Origin: Neorhizobium huautlense
GTDB lineage: Bacteria; Pseudomonadota; Alphaproteobacteria; Rhizobiales; Rhizobiaceae
Assembly (NCBI RefSeq): GCF_030811685.1
Contig: NZ_JAUSRF010000009.1
Span: 62,001-126,000 of the forward strand
Reading direction: 5' to 3'
DNA length: 64,000 nt
Below are positions 38,395 through 49,397 of this stretch, one piece after another (position 1 is the first letter of the stretch; every line of letters starts with the position of its first letter). The notes under the pieces were generated by a model, which saw only the letters and a program-made list of their open reading frames with translations, made no database searches and had not been told where the DNA came from. Made by a program: the position numbers and the translations under genes.

Positions 38395-39776
38395 ACCCGT
38401 TTGCCCGTGCCTCCGGCCCGTCGATGACACGCCGGCTGATCTTTTCCATCACCGCCATGATGGCGTTGCTCTGGCTGCTCGCCGTCGGCCTCGGCCTTGT
38501 GGTGATGGAAGAGGAATATGCCGAAATGTTCGACGGCACGCTGCAGGATACCGCCGAACGGCTGGTGCCGCTTGTTGTCGATGATCTCGAGCATCGCGGC
38601 ATGCTCGCTGAACCCGACGACAATCGCCCCGGCACCGCGCCCCAACAATTGCAGACCGGCAATTCCAGCGGCGACCGCGAATACCTGATCTATCAGGTGC
38701 GCGATGCGAGCGGCCGCGTGCTGATCCGCTCGCATGACGCGCCGGAACAGGCGTTTGAAACGCCGCTGAAGGCCGGCTTCTGGAAAAACACCACCTACCA
38801 GTTTTACACCGCCACCGATGAAAGCGCCAAAGTGTTCATCCAAGTGGCCGACGCTTTTGAGAACCGCGAAGAGGCGCTGCGCGAGGGCGCAATCGCTCTC
38901 TTCCTGCCGCTTGCCCTGCTGATCCCGGTCAGCGGCATCGCCATCTGGCTGGTCGTGCGCCGCGCCGTGCAGCCGGTGGGCGAATTGCGCCGCCAGATCG
39001 AAACCAAGGACGGCGGCAATATGGAGCCGGTCGATGCCTCCATCCTGCCACGCGAACTGCAGCCGATCGCCACCTCGGTCAACCTGCTGATGACCCGCCT
39101 TCGAACGGCGCTGGATGCCGAGCGCGAATTCACCTCCAACAGCGCACACGAATTGCGCACCCCGATCGCCGGCGCGCTTGCGCAGACCCAGATGCTCATC
39201 AGCGAGTTGCGCGACCCGGCCAACCGCCACCGCGCCGGCCAGATCGAAGCTTCGCTCACCCGCCTCAGCCACCTCGCGGAAAAGCTGCTGCAACTGTCGC
39301 GCGCCGAAGCCGGCATCGGCATCGCCGAAAAATCCGTCGATCTGAGCCTGGTTCTCGACATGGTGCTGACCGATTTTTGGCGCGGCATGAACGAACCGCA
39401 ACGCCTCATCCTCAACCGCACCGAGGGCGCAAAACTCACCGGCCCGTTCAGCGAGGATGCCTTTGCCATCGTGCTGCGCAACCTGATCGAAAACGCGCTG
39501 GTGCATGGCAGGCCAGGCGAACCGGTCGAGGTGTTTCTCGAAAACGGCGGCCCGGTGCGCATCGTCAACGGCGCTGACCTGATGAGCGAAGGCGAGCTTG
39601 CCACCATCCGCAAACGTTTTTCCCGCGGCAAGACCGAGGCTACCGGTTCAGGGCTCGGCCTCTCCATCGTCGAACGGCTGCTGGGCCAGATGGGTGGCAA
39701 GCTGGTGCTGGCGTCGCCGGCTGATGGGCGTAAGGACCGTTTCGAGGCGCGGGTGGAATTGCCGAAAACTGTTTAA
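38391..39776 (+). CDS. Sensor histidine kinase, PmrB/QseC-like
   Basis: This is a 461-residue sensor. A first membrane helix (LIFSITAMMALLWLLAVGLG) is followed by a periplasmic domain of about 140 residues and a second helix (IALFLPLALLIPVSGIAIWL). The H box is FTSNSAHELRTPIAGALAQT, the N box NLIENALVHG and the G box GSGLGLSIVERLLGQMGGKL. It would phosphorylate the response regulator encoded just upstream. The short acidic periplasmic sensor domain suits cation or peptide sensing, as in PmrB, but that is inference. Confidence 0.92.
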   Translation: MNPFARASGPSMTRRLIFSITAMMALLWLLAVGLGLVVMEEEYAEMFDGTLQDTAERLVPLVVDDLEHRGMLAEPDDNRPGTAPQQLQTGNSSGDREYLIYQVRDASGRVLIRSHDAPEQAFETPLKAGFWKNTTYQFYTATDESAKVFIQVADAFENREEALREGAIALFLPLALLIPVSGIAIWLVVRRAVQPVGELRRQIETKDGGNMEPVDASILPRELQPIATSVNLLMTRLRTALDAEREFTSNSAHELRTPIAGALAQTQMLISELRDPANRHRAGQIEASLTRLSHLAEKLLQLSRAEAGIGIAEKSVDLSLVLDMVLTDFWRGMNEPQRLILNRTEGAKLTGPFSEDAFAIVLRNLIENALVHGRPGEPVEVFLENGGPVRIVNGADLMSEGELATIRKRFSRGKTEATGSGLGLSIVERLLGQMGGKLVLASPADGRKDRFEARVELPKTV

Positions 39777-39852
39777 ATCGGCGGATTGCCTGCGAACCTT
39801 GTACGGCGTAAATTTGCGCAAGAGATTGGGGCGACCATTTAGACCATTTGCT

Positions 39853-40089
39853 ATGTCGACCAGCAGGACATTCATTCGCTTGAAGACCGCGATTGGGGAG
39901 CCCGTGCCACAGGAAGTCCAAAAATCCCGACCTGTGCTTCACCGTCCGACCGTTGATCCACTCGGTTACGACACGCGTGACCCCGCCTATCCCGCCAAAC
40001 TGGCCGCCGACGCATTGAGCGGTCAGCACGAAACGGAAATACGGAAGGAGGTTCGGGCTGCTCTGAAACGCTGGGGTATGCGCAAATGA
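39853..40089 (+). CDS. Hypothetical small protein upstream of a RelB-like gene
   Basis: A 78-residue protein: RLKTAIGEPVPQEVQKSRPV, a Pro/Asp-rich middle, and a C-terminal helix ETEIRKEVRAALKRWGMRK. It overlaps the next gene by 4 bases (ATGA), so the two are co-translated. I do not recognise the family. It may be a toxin-antitoxin component of unusual type or an unrelated regulator. Confidence 0.5.
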   Translation: MSTSRTFIRLKTAIGEPVPQEVQKSRPVLHRPTVDPLGYDTRDPAYPAKLAADALSGQHETEIRKEVRAALKRWGMRK

Positions 40090-40286
40090 CGGATGATCAA
40101 GTTCATGTCCATGCAGCCGCCACACAGAGTTTTCGACCCGAATCGAAAGTCCCGAACGAAGAGACGCGTGCCGCCCTCAAGGAAGCTCGGGAGATCCGCA
40201 AACGACGTACAGCACGTTTCGAAACGCCGAACGCGCTTCTTGCCGATCTGAACGACCTAGAAATTTTGGCGACGGACAGGAATTGA
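40086..40286 (+). CDS. RelB/DinJ-like antitoxin (partner gene missing)
   Basis: This is a 66-residue protein. NEETRAALKEAREIRKRRTA, then RFETPNALLADLNDL resembles the C-terminal toxin-binding half of RelB-type antitoxins. The N-terminal part is poorly conserved and has no clear ribbon-helix-helix. No toxin gene follows; the next 60 bases run directly into a family A repeat. The operon may have lost its toxin when the repeat arrived. Confidence 0.5.
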   Translation: MTDDQVHVHAAATQSFRPESKVPNEETRAALKEAREIRKRRTARFETPNALLADLNDLEILATDRN

Positions 40287-40346
40287 TGATGCGAACCGGG
40301 CGGCCCGGTTGGCTATCGCGCATGGGATGCGAAGGGTGCGCCCAGC

Positions 40347-40487
40347 CAATCTCCCCCCTTGAGGGGGAGATGTCCGGAAGGACAGAGGGGGGGTCTGGCG
40401 GAACTTCGCCCTCAGATCATTTGCCGCACCGTTGCTTACCCCCCTCTGTCACCTTTCGGTGACATCTCCCCCTCAAGGGGGGAGATC
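40347..40487. repeat. Family A repeat copy 6
   Basis: Complete arms: CTCCCCCCTTGAGGGGGAGA and the inverted end CTCAAGGGGGGAGATC, with a TCACCTTTCGGTGACA internal hairpin. The left flank GGTGCGCCCAGCC matches copy 1. It separates the RelB-like gene from the convergent VOC-esterase gene. Confidence 0.85.
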
Positions 40488-40572
40488 AGTGGGAGGCTGC
40501 GGCACCGTCCGAATATCATATGCGGGAATCAAAGCGAGCGCGCGGCTCCGCCCTCAGGCAGTCACAATGGCT

Positions 40573-42147
40573 TCACCGCGCCAGCCACTTCCCCACCACA
40601 CCGCGGTCCGCTTCCACGACATCATGCCCGGCCTCGACCGTCATCATCGTCACCTCCACCGAACGGGCAGCCAGAATTTCCATCAGTTTCAATGCATCCG
40701 CCGCATAAGCATCATTGTCCCCGGCGACGATCAACACCTCGGCCTCAGCACTCGAAACTTCCACCGCCGGAAGATCGCTCAGCACCGGTACCGGCCGCAT
40801 CAACACGGCCCGGCGAATGACGCCGGGATGCAGCAACATCACGGCGCTCAAAAAGTTGGCGCCATTGGACTGGCCGACAAACGTGGTCTTTTCCGGATCC
40901 ACGCCATAAGCCTGCTTCAGCTGGCCGACCATCTCGACAAAGGCTTCCGCTTCGGAGGCGATATCCTTCTGGTCAAACGTGCCATCCTCGAAACGGCGGA
41001 AGAAACGTGGCACGCCTTCTTCGGTCGCCCGCCCCCGCAGCGCCAGCAGAATCGTATCGGGCGCTACAATGCGGGCGAATGGCAAGAGGCTGGTTTCATT
41101 GCCGCCGCTGCCATGCAGCAGAACCAGCGTCTGGTCGTCCGGCGTTTCCGGCATGTATATCCGGTGCACGAAAGGCAGTTCACGGTAACGGATGCGCGGT
41201 TCTCCCGGCAGGCTGAATTGCGGCAACATGGCCCTCGAATCCGCCTCGCGGTCCTGCCAGTGCGGCGGGATGAACAGCGTCGTGCCGAGCTCTTCCTCGC
41301 TTTCATCCAGCATGAAACCCGGCTCGTCGGTGGCATATTCGATCAGCGAACCACCCGGCTCGCGCGCATAAAGCGAATAAAAATATTTGCGGTCATGCGC
41401 ATTGGTGGGCGAACCATCGACCGATGCGATGTTTTCCGCCACCCTGTGCACGGTGTCGACATCAGGCGCATTGAGCGCGATATGGTCCAGCGTGCCGGTG
41501 CCGGGGGCGGCGGTCCAGAATCCGGTCGCGTCGCGCACATCCACCATGCCGCCGGTTGCAGATGTCAGCCGCGTCTGGCTGCCTTCCACCGGGCCGCTCT
41601 CCAGCCCGAAGTTCTGGGTTAGAAACGCAATCGTCTCCGCCGGCTTTTCAGTCAGGATCGTGCCGCTGCGCAGCGCCACGACCGCGTATTCCTCAGGGAT
41701 GCCCTCGCCCGTCCACGGTTTGCCGCCGAAAACGGAAAGATCCTCGACGCCGATCAGCTTGACGATAATGCCATCCGGGTCCTTCAGGCGCAGCACCGGC
41801 TCGCCGAATTCCTGTGCCGGACCTTGCGTCGTGATCCCGAATTGCAGCGCGCGGGTCAGCCAGAAACCGATGGCGTCACAGGAAACAGCGAGACCGATCT
41901 CATTCGGCGCGCCATGGCCGACACGGCCCGGAGACCCGTCTTCCCAGGCGAGAAACGTCACAAGCGAACCGGGAGAGGAAACCGCATCGCCATAGAACAG
42001 GTGCAGCTGCGTGGCATCCTCGAAACCGGCGGTGCGTTTCACCAGCCGCAGACCGAGAAACCCGACATAAAAATCGATATTGGCCTGAATGCTGCGGGTG
42101 ATCGCCGTGATGTGATGCAGTCCGCTCTTTGCTTTTATCCCGGTCAT
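40573..42147 (-). CDS. Fusion of VOC ring-cleaving dioxygenase and MhqD-like carboxylesterase
   Basis: This is a 524-residue protein with two parts. Residues 1 to about 315 hold paired VOC (glyoxalase/dioxygenase) modules: LHHITAITRSIQANIDFYVG, then RTAGFEDATQLHLFYGD, and LDHIALNAPDVDTVHRVAEN, with His/Glu metal ligands and GGSLIEYATDEPGFMLDESE. Residues from about 340 are an alpha/beta hydrolase: LVLLHGSGGNETSLLPFARI, FVGQSNGANFLSAVMLLHPG (nucleophile Ser in GQSNG), and AGHDVVEADRGVVGKWL with the catalytic His. In Bacillus the related MhqO dioxygenase and MhqD hydrolase are separate genes of the quinone-detoxification regulon. It is divergent from an FMN reductase gene. Confidence 0.88.
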   Translation of the reverse strand: MTGIKAKSGLHHITAITRSIQANIDFYVGFLGLRLVKRTAGFEDATQLHLFYGDAVSSPGSLVTFLAWEDGSPGRVGHGAPNEIGLAVSCDAIGFWLTRALQFGITTQGPAQEFGEPVLRLKDPDGIIVKLIGVEDLSVFGGKPWTGEGIPEEYAVVALRSGTILTEKPAETIAFLTQNFGLESGPVEGSQTRLTSATGGMVDVRDATGFWTAAPGTGTLDHIALNAPDVDTVHRVAENIASVDGSPTNAHDRKYFYSLYAREPGGSLIEYATDEPGFMLDESEEELGTTLFIPPHWQDREADSRAMLPQFSLPGEPRIRYRELPFVHRIYMPETPDDQTLVLLHGSGGNETSLLPFARIVAPDTILLALRGRATEEGVPRFFRRFEDGTFDQKDIASEAEAFVEMVGQLKQAYGVDPEKTTFVGQSNGANFLSAVMLLHPGVIRRAVLMRPVPVLSDLPAVEVSSAEAEVLIVAGDNDAYAADALKLMEILAARSVEVTMMTVEAGHDVVEADRGVVGKWLAR

Positions 42148-42207
42148 TGTCCGCCGCCTCCTGGGTCTCTATGTGACGGTTGTTATAAACAATCGGAGCG
42201 AAGACGC

Positions 42208-42762
42208 ATGGTCAAACTTGTCGGAATCTCGGGCAGTCTCAGAAACAGATCGTTCAACACTTCGCTCTTGAACGCGGCGGCAGTGCATCTGCCCGAAGGC
42301 GTGACACTGACAAAAGGCACGATATCCGGCATCCCGCTCTACAATGCCGATGAAGAGGCGGAAGGCATTCCGCAAGCGGTGACGGTGCTGAAACGCCAGA
42401 TATCCGAGGCCGACGGCGTCATCCTGTTCACGCCCGAATACAACAATTCCATCCCGGGCGTGTTCAAGAACGCCATCGACTGGCTTTCCCGCCCGCATCC
42501 TGACATCGCCGACGTCTTCAAGGGCCGCCCGTTCGCCATCGCCGGCGCCTCGCCCGGTAATTTTGGCACGCTGCTCTCCCAGAATGCGTGGCTGACCGTG
42601 CTGCACACGCTGGGGGCTGATGCATGGTCGGGCAAACGGCTGATGGTGGGCAGTGCGGCCAAGGTGTTCGATGCGGAAGGACGCATTACAGACGAGGCGG
42701 TTGCCAAAAGGCTTGGTGATTTCGTGGGCGGTTTTGCGGCGTATGTGGCGGCGAAGGGGTAG
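42208..42762 (+). CDS. NAD(P)H-dependent FMN reductase (azoreductase/quinone reductase type)
   Basis: This is a 184-residue flavodoxin-like protein. VGISGSLRNRSFNTSLLNAA is the FMN-phosphate loop, ADGVILFTPEYNNSIPGVFK and NAIDWLSRP the conserved second loop. It reduces quinones, azo dyes or chromate in related proteins. Divergent from the VOC-esterase fusion gene, 60 bases away, so both may respond to quinone stress. GGAG lies 10 bases before the ATG at 42208. Confidence 0.9.
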   Translation: MVKLVGISGSLRNRSFNTSLLNAAAVHLPEGVTLTKGTISGIPLYNADEEAEGIPQAVTVLKRQISEADGVILFTPEYNNSIPGVFKNAIDWLSRPHPDIADVFKGRPFAIAGASPGNFGTLLSQNAWLTVLHTLGADAWSGKRLMVGSAAKVFDAEGRITDEAVAKRLGDFVGGFAAYVAAKG

Positions 42763-42926
42763 AGGTGGGCACCCCACAACCTTGACTTTTGGTGGCGAAA
42801 TCGATAAAAAATCGTCTAGGCAGGCTGACTTCAAGGTCGCTGTCAGGCCAACCAGATCGGCAACGATCTGGTCTCGTAAACCACGGTAATGGGCGATAGA
42901 TGCGAGGCCTGACAGCTTGTCAGGCC

Positions 42927-43463
42927 TCAATCATTATGGGGTATACGTCTCTTCTCAAACAGGCACTTGCGCGCAAAATAACTCAGCGGTTTGCGAGAAA
43001 TCCTGCTCGCAACAATGACCTTCGGATGTGCCGACAACACTTCCATTCGGACATCGTTAAAGCCCTGCGGCTCAAGGCAATACACAACTGACCATGTCCG
43101 CCCATCCGCCATTTCGACAAAGATCAGGTTTTCGGCCCCACCGAAACTCCGCGACATATGGGTGAGGCTGTTGTTTTCAATGCTTTCCCTGATCCTAACG
43201 CAAAGCTGCTTCGACATTTCGTAACGATCCGCATCAAAAACTCTGCGGGTTCCGTGATGATCAAGCATGTGGTGATCATGCCCATGTTTGGCACGCTCAG
43301 TGAAGACATGGCAGGAAAACACGATCGTCACCTTGATGTCGGTACCGGGATCGCTGCCTTTTCCCGGGATTAAGGCCGCAAATGCATTCAGGTGTGAAAG
43401 GTCATGGCGATCTGTTCCAACCGCTATCCAGAAATATACCGCAGGAATTGCCACGACCACCAT
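42927..43463 (-). CDS. Hypothetical protein of mobile-element type
   Basis: This is a 178-residue protein. GTDIKVTIVFSCHVFTERAK, then HGTRRVFDADRYEMSKQLCV and SFGGAENLIFVEMADGRTWS, then VRMEVLSAHPKVIVASRISR resemble uncharacterised proteins often found in mobile or defence islands. The Cys/His-rich region near residue 50 (SCHVFTERAKHGHDHHMLDHH) could bind a metal. No catalytic motif recognised. The ATG at 43463 has only a weak AGGGTG upstream, and the first 25 residues may not be translated. Confidence 0.55.
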   Translation of the reverse strand: MVVVAIPAVYFWIAVGTDRHDLSHLNAFAALIPGKGSDPGTDIKVTIVFSCHVFTERAKHGHDHHMLDHHGTRRVFDADRYEMSKQLCVRIRESIENNSLTHMSRSFGGAENLIFVEMADGRTWSVVYCLEPQGFNDVRMEVLSAHPKVIVASRISRKPLSYFARKCLFEKRRIPHND

Positions 43464-43637
43464 TACACCCTATGCGCGCATAAATCTGTATAGTGTCCCC
43501 TCTGGCAAAACCAGTGGAAATCCCGGAGCACATCCAGACAGGGCTGCGCCAAAAGATCCGATTTCCATTGCCGGTCCAAAATGCGCTAGGATAAATCCAA
43601 TGCGCCGCCCCCGGCAACATCACCATGGAGTTCCCTC

Positions 43638-43910
43638 ATGCGTCCCCACCATCTCGTGCTGCTGACCGCCCTTGCCGGCATGCTCGCCTCCTGCCAGACG
43701 ATGACACCGGAAGAACGGCGCGCGGCCGATGAGAGCAAATGTGTCGGTTACGGTTTCAAGCCGCGCACGGAAGGCATGGCGCGCTGCCTGCTGGACCTCG
43801 ATCTCGACCGCCGCGCCGACCTGCGCCAATGGCAGGATGAGATCAACAACCGCCCTCGTTTCTATGGACCGGTCATCGTGCAGCAGCCGGTCGTCGTGCG
43901 TCCGCGTTAA
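43638..43910 (+). CDS. Small lipoprotein
   Basis: A 90-residue protein with a signal peptide (MRPHHLVLLTALAGMLASCQ) and a lipobox LASC with Cys19 as the modified residue. The mature part is short and charged, with the repeated word LDLDLDRRADLRQW and a Val/Pro-rich C-terminus. Such small envelope lipoproteins are common in rhizobia and of unknown function. It ends head-on with ppdK, without a gap. Confidence 0.75.
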   Translation: MRPHHLVLLTALAGMLASCQTMTPEERRAADESKCVGYGFKPRTEGMARCLLDLDLDRRADLRQWQDEINNRPRFYGPVIVQQPVVVRPR

Positions 43911-46598
<2,688 letters not shown>

Positions 46599-46805
46599 GC
46601 CTGCTCTCCACCCGATGCGGGCCTGTTCTTGTCTTTTGCCAAAGGCTTACAGCATATTCCTTTGGGAGGAAACGCAAGCGTCCGCATCGATTGCTGCGCC
46701 GCAATGGAAAAAATATCCATCCCGATGCCAAATACGAGGATGTGATATGCTTGTGGCAAAGGAAAGGATTACGCAAAAGCAGCAAAATCAAAACGGAACT
46801 CTTCC

Positions 46806-47786
46806 ATGCCTGTGACGAGACGACACATCCTGGCGCTTGCGGGCGTGACAACGGCTGCCGCCGCCCTTCCCGGCGCACTGACCGCCGAAGGCATCACGGA
46901 CAACATGGCCGCACAAGCCAACCTGCCCTTCGCGCTGACCACACCGATCCATTGCGGCGAAGTTGCCTTGCGGGTGCGCGATCTCGACAACATGGTGGCC
47001 TATTACCGCGCGGTTCTGGGCCTCGCCGAATTGTCGCGCACGAAGGAAGGCGCAACGCTCGGTGCCGGCAAAACCCCGCTACTGCATCTCATCACCACGC
47101 CGGATGCGAAAATCGAGCCCGTCACCAGCGCCGGGCTTTACCATGTCGCCTATCTGATGCCGAACCGGGCGGAACTGGCGCGCTGGCTGGTGCATATCGC
47201 CATGACGAAGGTGCCGGTCAGCGGTTTTGCCGATCACAATGTCAGCGAGGCCATCTATCTGATGGACCCGGAAGGCAACGGCATCGAGGTCTATTGCGAC
47301 CGCCCGCGCGAAAACTGGCAATGGAATGACGGCGTCGTCACCATGGGAACCGAACAGCTCGATGTCGACGGCATTCTGGCGCTGGCGGATACGACGAAAG
47401 ACACGTTTGAGCGTGCCCCGGACCTGATGCGCATTGGCCACATGCATCTGAAGGTCGGAGACCTGACGAAGGGCGACGCGTTTTACGTGGCGGCAGCCGG
47501 GCTGGTGCATACGCGAAAAGGCCGCGAGGATGCGGCCTTCCTGTCATCCGGCGGTTACCACCACCACGTGGCGATGAACATGTGGCACAGCAAGGGGGTT
47601 GGCGCGCGCGAAAGCGGGCAGACCGGGCTTGCGTGGTTTTCGCTTGAAGTGACCGATAACGAGACACTGGAGGCGCAGCGCAGCCGTTTCGAGACTGCCG
47701 GTTTTGCGCCGAAAAGCCTGACCGACGGAAGAGGTTTCGAGGTCATCGACCCATGGGGCACCGGCCTGCGACTGGTGCTGGCGTAA
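46806..47786 (+). CDS. Exported VOC-family dioxygenase (CatE-like) with Tat-type leader
   Basis: This is a 326-residue protein. The leader MPVTRRHILALAGVTTAAAA has the twin-arginine pattern RRH-ILALAG. Then two VOC modules: GEVALRVRDLDNMVAYYRAV and GHMHLKVGDLTKGDAFYVAA, with YLMDPEGNGIEVYCDRPREN and EVIDPWGTGLRLVLA carrying the metal-site Glu and neighbours. It resembles catechol-2,3-dioxygenase CatE proteins, but the leader suggests periplasmic action, which is unusual for this family. Substrate unknown. Confidence 0.85.
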   Translation: MPVTRRHILALAGVTTAAAALPGALTAEGITDNMAAQANLPFALTTPIHCGEVALRVRDLDNMVAYYRAVLGLAELSRTKEGATLGAGKTPLLHLITTPDAKIEPVTSAGLYHVAYLMPNRAELARWLVHIAMTKVPVSGFADHNVSEAIYLMDPEGNGIEVYCDRPRENWQWNDGVVTMGTEQLDVDGILALADTTKDTFERAPDLMRIGHMHLKVGDLTKGDAFYVAAAGLVHTRKGREDAAFLSSGGYHHHVAMNMWHSKGVGARESGQTGLAWFSLEVTDNETLEAQRSRFETAGFAPKSLTDGRGFEVIDPWGTGLRLVLA

Positions 47787-48140
47787 ACACGCCCTGAAAC
47801 GCTTACCACGCTTTTTGGGAAACGGGCGCAACGGCCAAAAAAATAGGCTTTGCGGGGCCGCCTGCTCCGGCCCCGCAAAGCCTTCCGACCAGGACAGGAA
47901 AACCCGGTCGGGGGGTTCTTTCAGACAAGACCGGTTGCATCTTTTGCGCGCCCCGGCGGTCCGCCCTTGTTGAAATCATTAATAAACCGCTAACGGCTTT
48001 TCGTCCTCCCACAAATGGGTGAAACAGCGCAAATCAAAAAACCAAATTTGGTAACGTTCGGGAAAAACGGGTAGATTTACCTTTCCGTTTTTGCTTGACG
48101 CCCTAAGCGGCGTCACGGAGAAGTCATAAATAACAAAGAC
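47787..48140. other. Intergenic region with hairpins between convergent genes
   Basis: No gene seen. It holds the terminator at 47836-47882, a weak AAAAACGG/CCGTTTTT hairpin (48063-48092) and a GACGCC/GGCGTC hairpin (48097-48114). The middle (47980-48060) is AT-rich. No small RNA is evident. Confidence 0.5.
47836..47882 (-). terminator. Terminator for the Ivy-like gene (possibly bidirectional)
   Basis: A perfect 15-bp stem GGCTTTGCGGGGCCG/CGGCCCCGCAAAGCC (47846-47860 with 47868-47882) is followed on the minus strand by TATTTTTTT. On the plus strand it may also end the CatE-like transcript, though without a T run. Confidence 0.75.
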
Positions 48141-48602
48141 TCAGATGCCGGGCGTCATCAAAACCCGCATCTGATCGGCGCTTGGCTCGCCCAAAAGTTG
48201 CTGCCCATCCTTCGGATCGATCAGCCGCGCCCAGACCTTGGCCCCATCCGGCGAGAACAGAATGCGGATATGGCTATTCGGGCAATTGCGCGGATCGCAG
48301 GCACCGAACAATTCGAAATCGCCCTCCGGCAGCGTGACGACGCGCGACATGCCGGTGACATAACGCGCACTGGTGATGATGCTACGTGCCCATTCCGGCA
48401 GGTCGCGGCGCCCGCGCAGAAGGGCAACCAGCGCCTTCTTGTGTTCAGGCGATGTGGCGACGACGTGATTGAGGGCGCGATTGCCGATGGCGGGCGTTGA
48501 AGGCTGGGTGGTTTGGGCGGGCTGGGATTCCGCGAGGACCAGTGGAGCGGGAGAGAGCACGGCGGCGGAAACGAGAAGGAAGGTGACGAGAAATCGGAGC
48601 AT
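48141..48602 (-). CDS. Ivy-family lysozyme inhibitor, exported
   Basis: This is a 153-residue protein with a signal peptide (MLRFLVTFLLVSAAVLSPAP, then LVLA). The mature domain fits the Ivy family: SPEHKKALVALLRGRRDLPE, WARSIITSARYVTG, then the Cys-x4-Cys loop FGACDPRNCPNSHIRILFSP in place of the CKPHDC loop, and LLGEPSADQM at the end. Ivy proteins block c-type lysozymes in the periplasm. I chose the ATG at 48602; one at 48656 would lengthen the leader. The loop is CDPRNC, so lysozyme inhibition is likely but unproven. Confidence 0.75.
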   Translation of the reverse strand: MLRFLVTFLLVSAAVLSPAPLVLAESQPAQTTQPSTPAIGNRALNHVVATSPEHKKALVALLRGRRDLPEWARSIITSARYVTGMSRVVTLPEGDFELFGACDPRNCPNSHIRILFSPDGAKVWARLIDPKDGQQLLGEPSADQMRVLMTPGI

Positions 48603-48633
48603 GGGCACTGCACCACAGAAAGCCGGAGGAAAC

Positions 48634-49062
48634 CTAAAAATCAGGGCGAAGCGCAAGAACCTTGGCCCTCAGAACGTCGGGCAAAACCCCGATGACCGGC
48701 CCCTTGTTATCCGATTTTCGACGATCGAAAAACAGTGCCATCCAGGGCAGGCCGGAGGTCCGGTTTGTAACGACCAGTGTCTCCAGTCGCAGACCGCATT
48801 CTTTCAGGTGATCGGGATCATCGATGATGAAACTGTATTCATCAAGCCTGTCCAGTTGTTTGGTGCAATAGAGAATACTGACCCAAGGGATGTTCGTTCC
48901 GGTCTTTCCAAGTTCGCGATATCCGGCCTTCCTGACAATACATGGCCTGTAATATGGCCCCGGCGCGAAGGGTTTATCGACATGCGGAAATGCACACCAG
49001 ACAAAGTCCCACCTCCTGGGAAGCGGGACGACGCCGGTGTCGTAACAATCGCCGGGGCTCAA
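48634..49062 (-). CDS. PemK/MazF-like small protein (possible toxin)
   Basis: This is a 142-residue protein. PRRWDFVWCAFPHVDKPFAP, then GPYYRPCIVRKAGYRELGKT follows the MazF/PemK pattern, a D-x-V-W-x-x-F-P strand then RP-x-x-V. GTNIPWVSILYCTKQLDRLD and the later PWMALFFDRRKSDNKGPVIG also fit that barrel. Family members cleave RNA. It lies 14 bases downstream of a 76-residue acidic gene, which could be its antitoxin. The similarity is at fold level only. Confidence 0.55.
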   Translation of the reverse strand: MSPGDCYDTGVVPLPRRWDFVWCAFPHVDKPFAPGPYYRPCIVRKAGYRELGKTGTNIPWVSILYCTKQLDRLDEYSFIIDDPDHLKECGLRLETLVVTNRTSGLPWMALFFDRRKSDNKGPVIGVLPDVLRAKVLALRPDF

Positions 49063-49076
49063 GGATAGGCTTCCGC

Positions 49077-49307
49077 TCAGGTCGAAATCGGCTTCAATTC
49101 ACCAAGGTCACCAAAACCCTCTTGGACAAGGGCATCGAGCTTTTCAAAGTAGGCGGGATCGTAATCAGGGCCGGCACGGTTGGCACGCTGAAACTCGGCA
49201 GGCACGGAATCCTCTTCCGTCGTCTGCCCCCCGGCGTCCATCCACGAGGCAAGGTCTTCGCTCTCAATCGCGTATGAGAAATGCGCACTCACCACAATCC
49301 GGGTCAC
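49077..49307 (-). CDS. Small acidic hypothetical protein, possible antitoxin
   Basis: A 76-residue acidic protein: RIVVSAHFSYAIESEDLASW, a disordered middle, and SVPAEFQRANRAGPDYDPAY, then FEKLDALVQEGFGDLGELKP. It immediately precedes the PemK-like gene on the same strand. No DNA-binding motif is visible. The pairing is the only hint of function. Confidence 0.5.
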   Translation of the reverse strand: MTRIVVSAHFSYAIESEDLASWMDAGGQTTEEDSVPAEFQRANRAGPDYDPAYFEKLDALVQEGFGDLGELKPIST

Positions 49308-49397
49308 GTTTTCTCTCCACAGGCCGGCATCAGGGAAATGTCTTTAAGGATCAAAACCACAAATTTCTGCCGAATAGCACGCCGTTGCAGCGGTATG

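Noticed and set aside
1663-40487. Repeated family A blocks as a CRISPR array
   Set aside because: The copies are kilobases apart, of unequal length and without regular spacers or cas genes.
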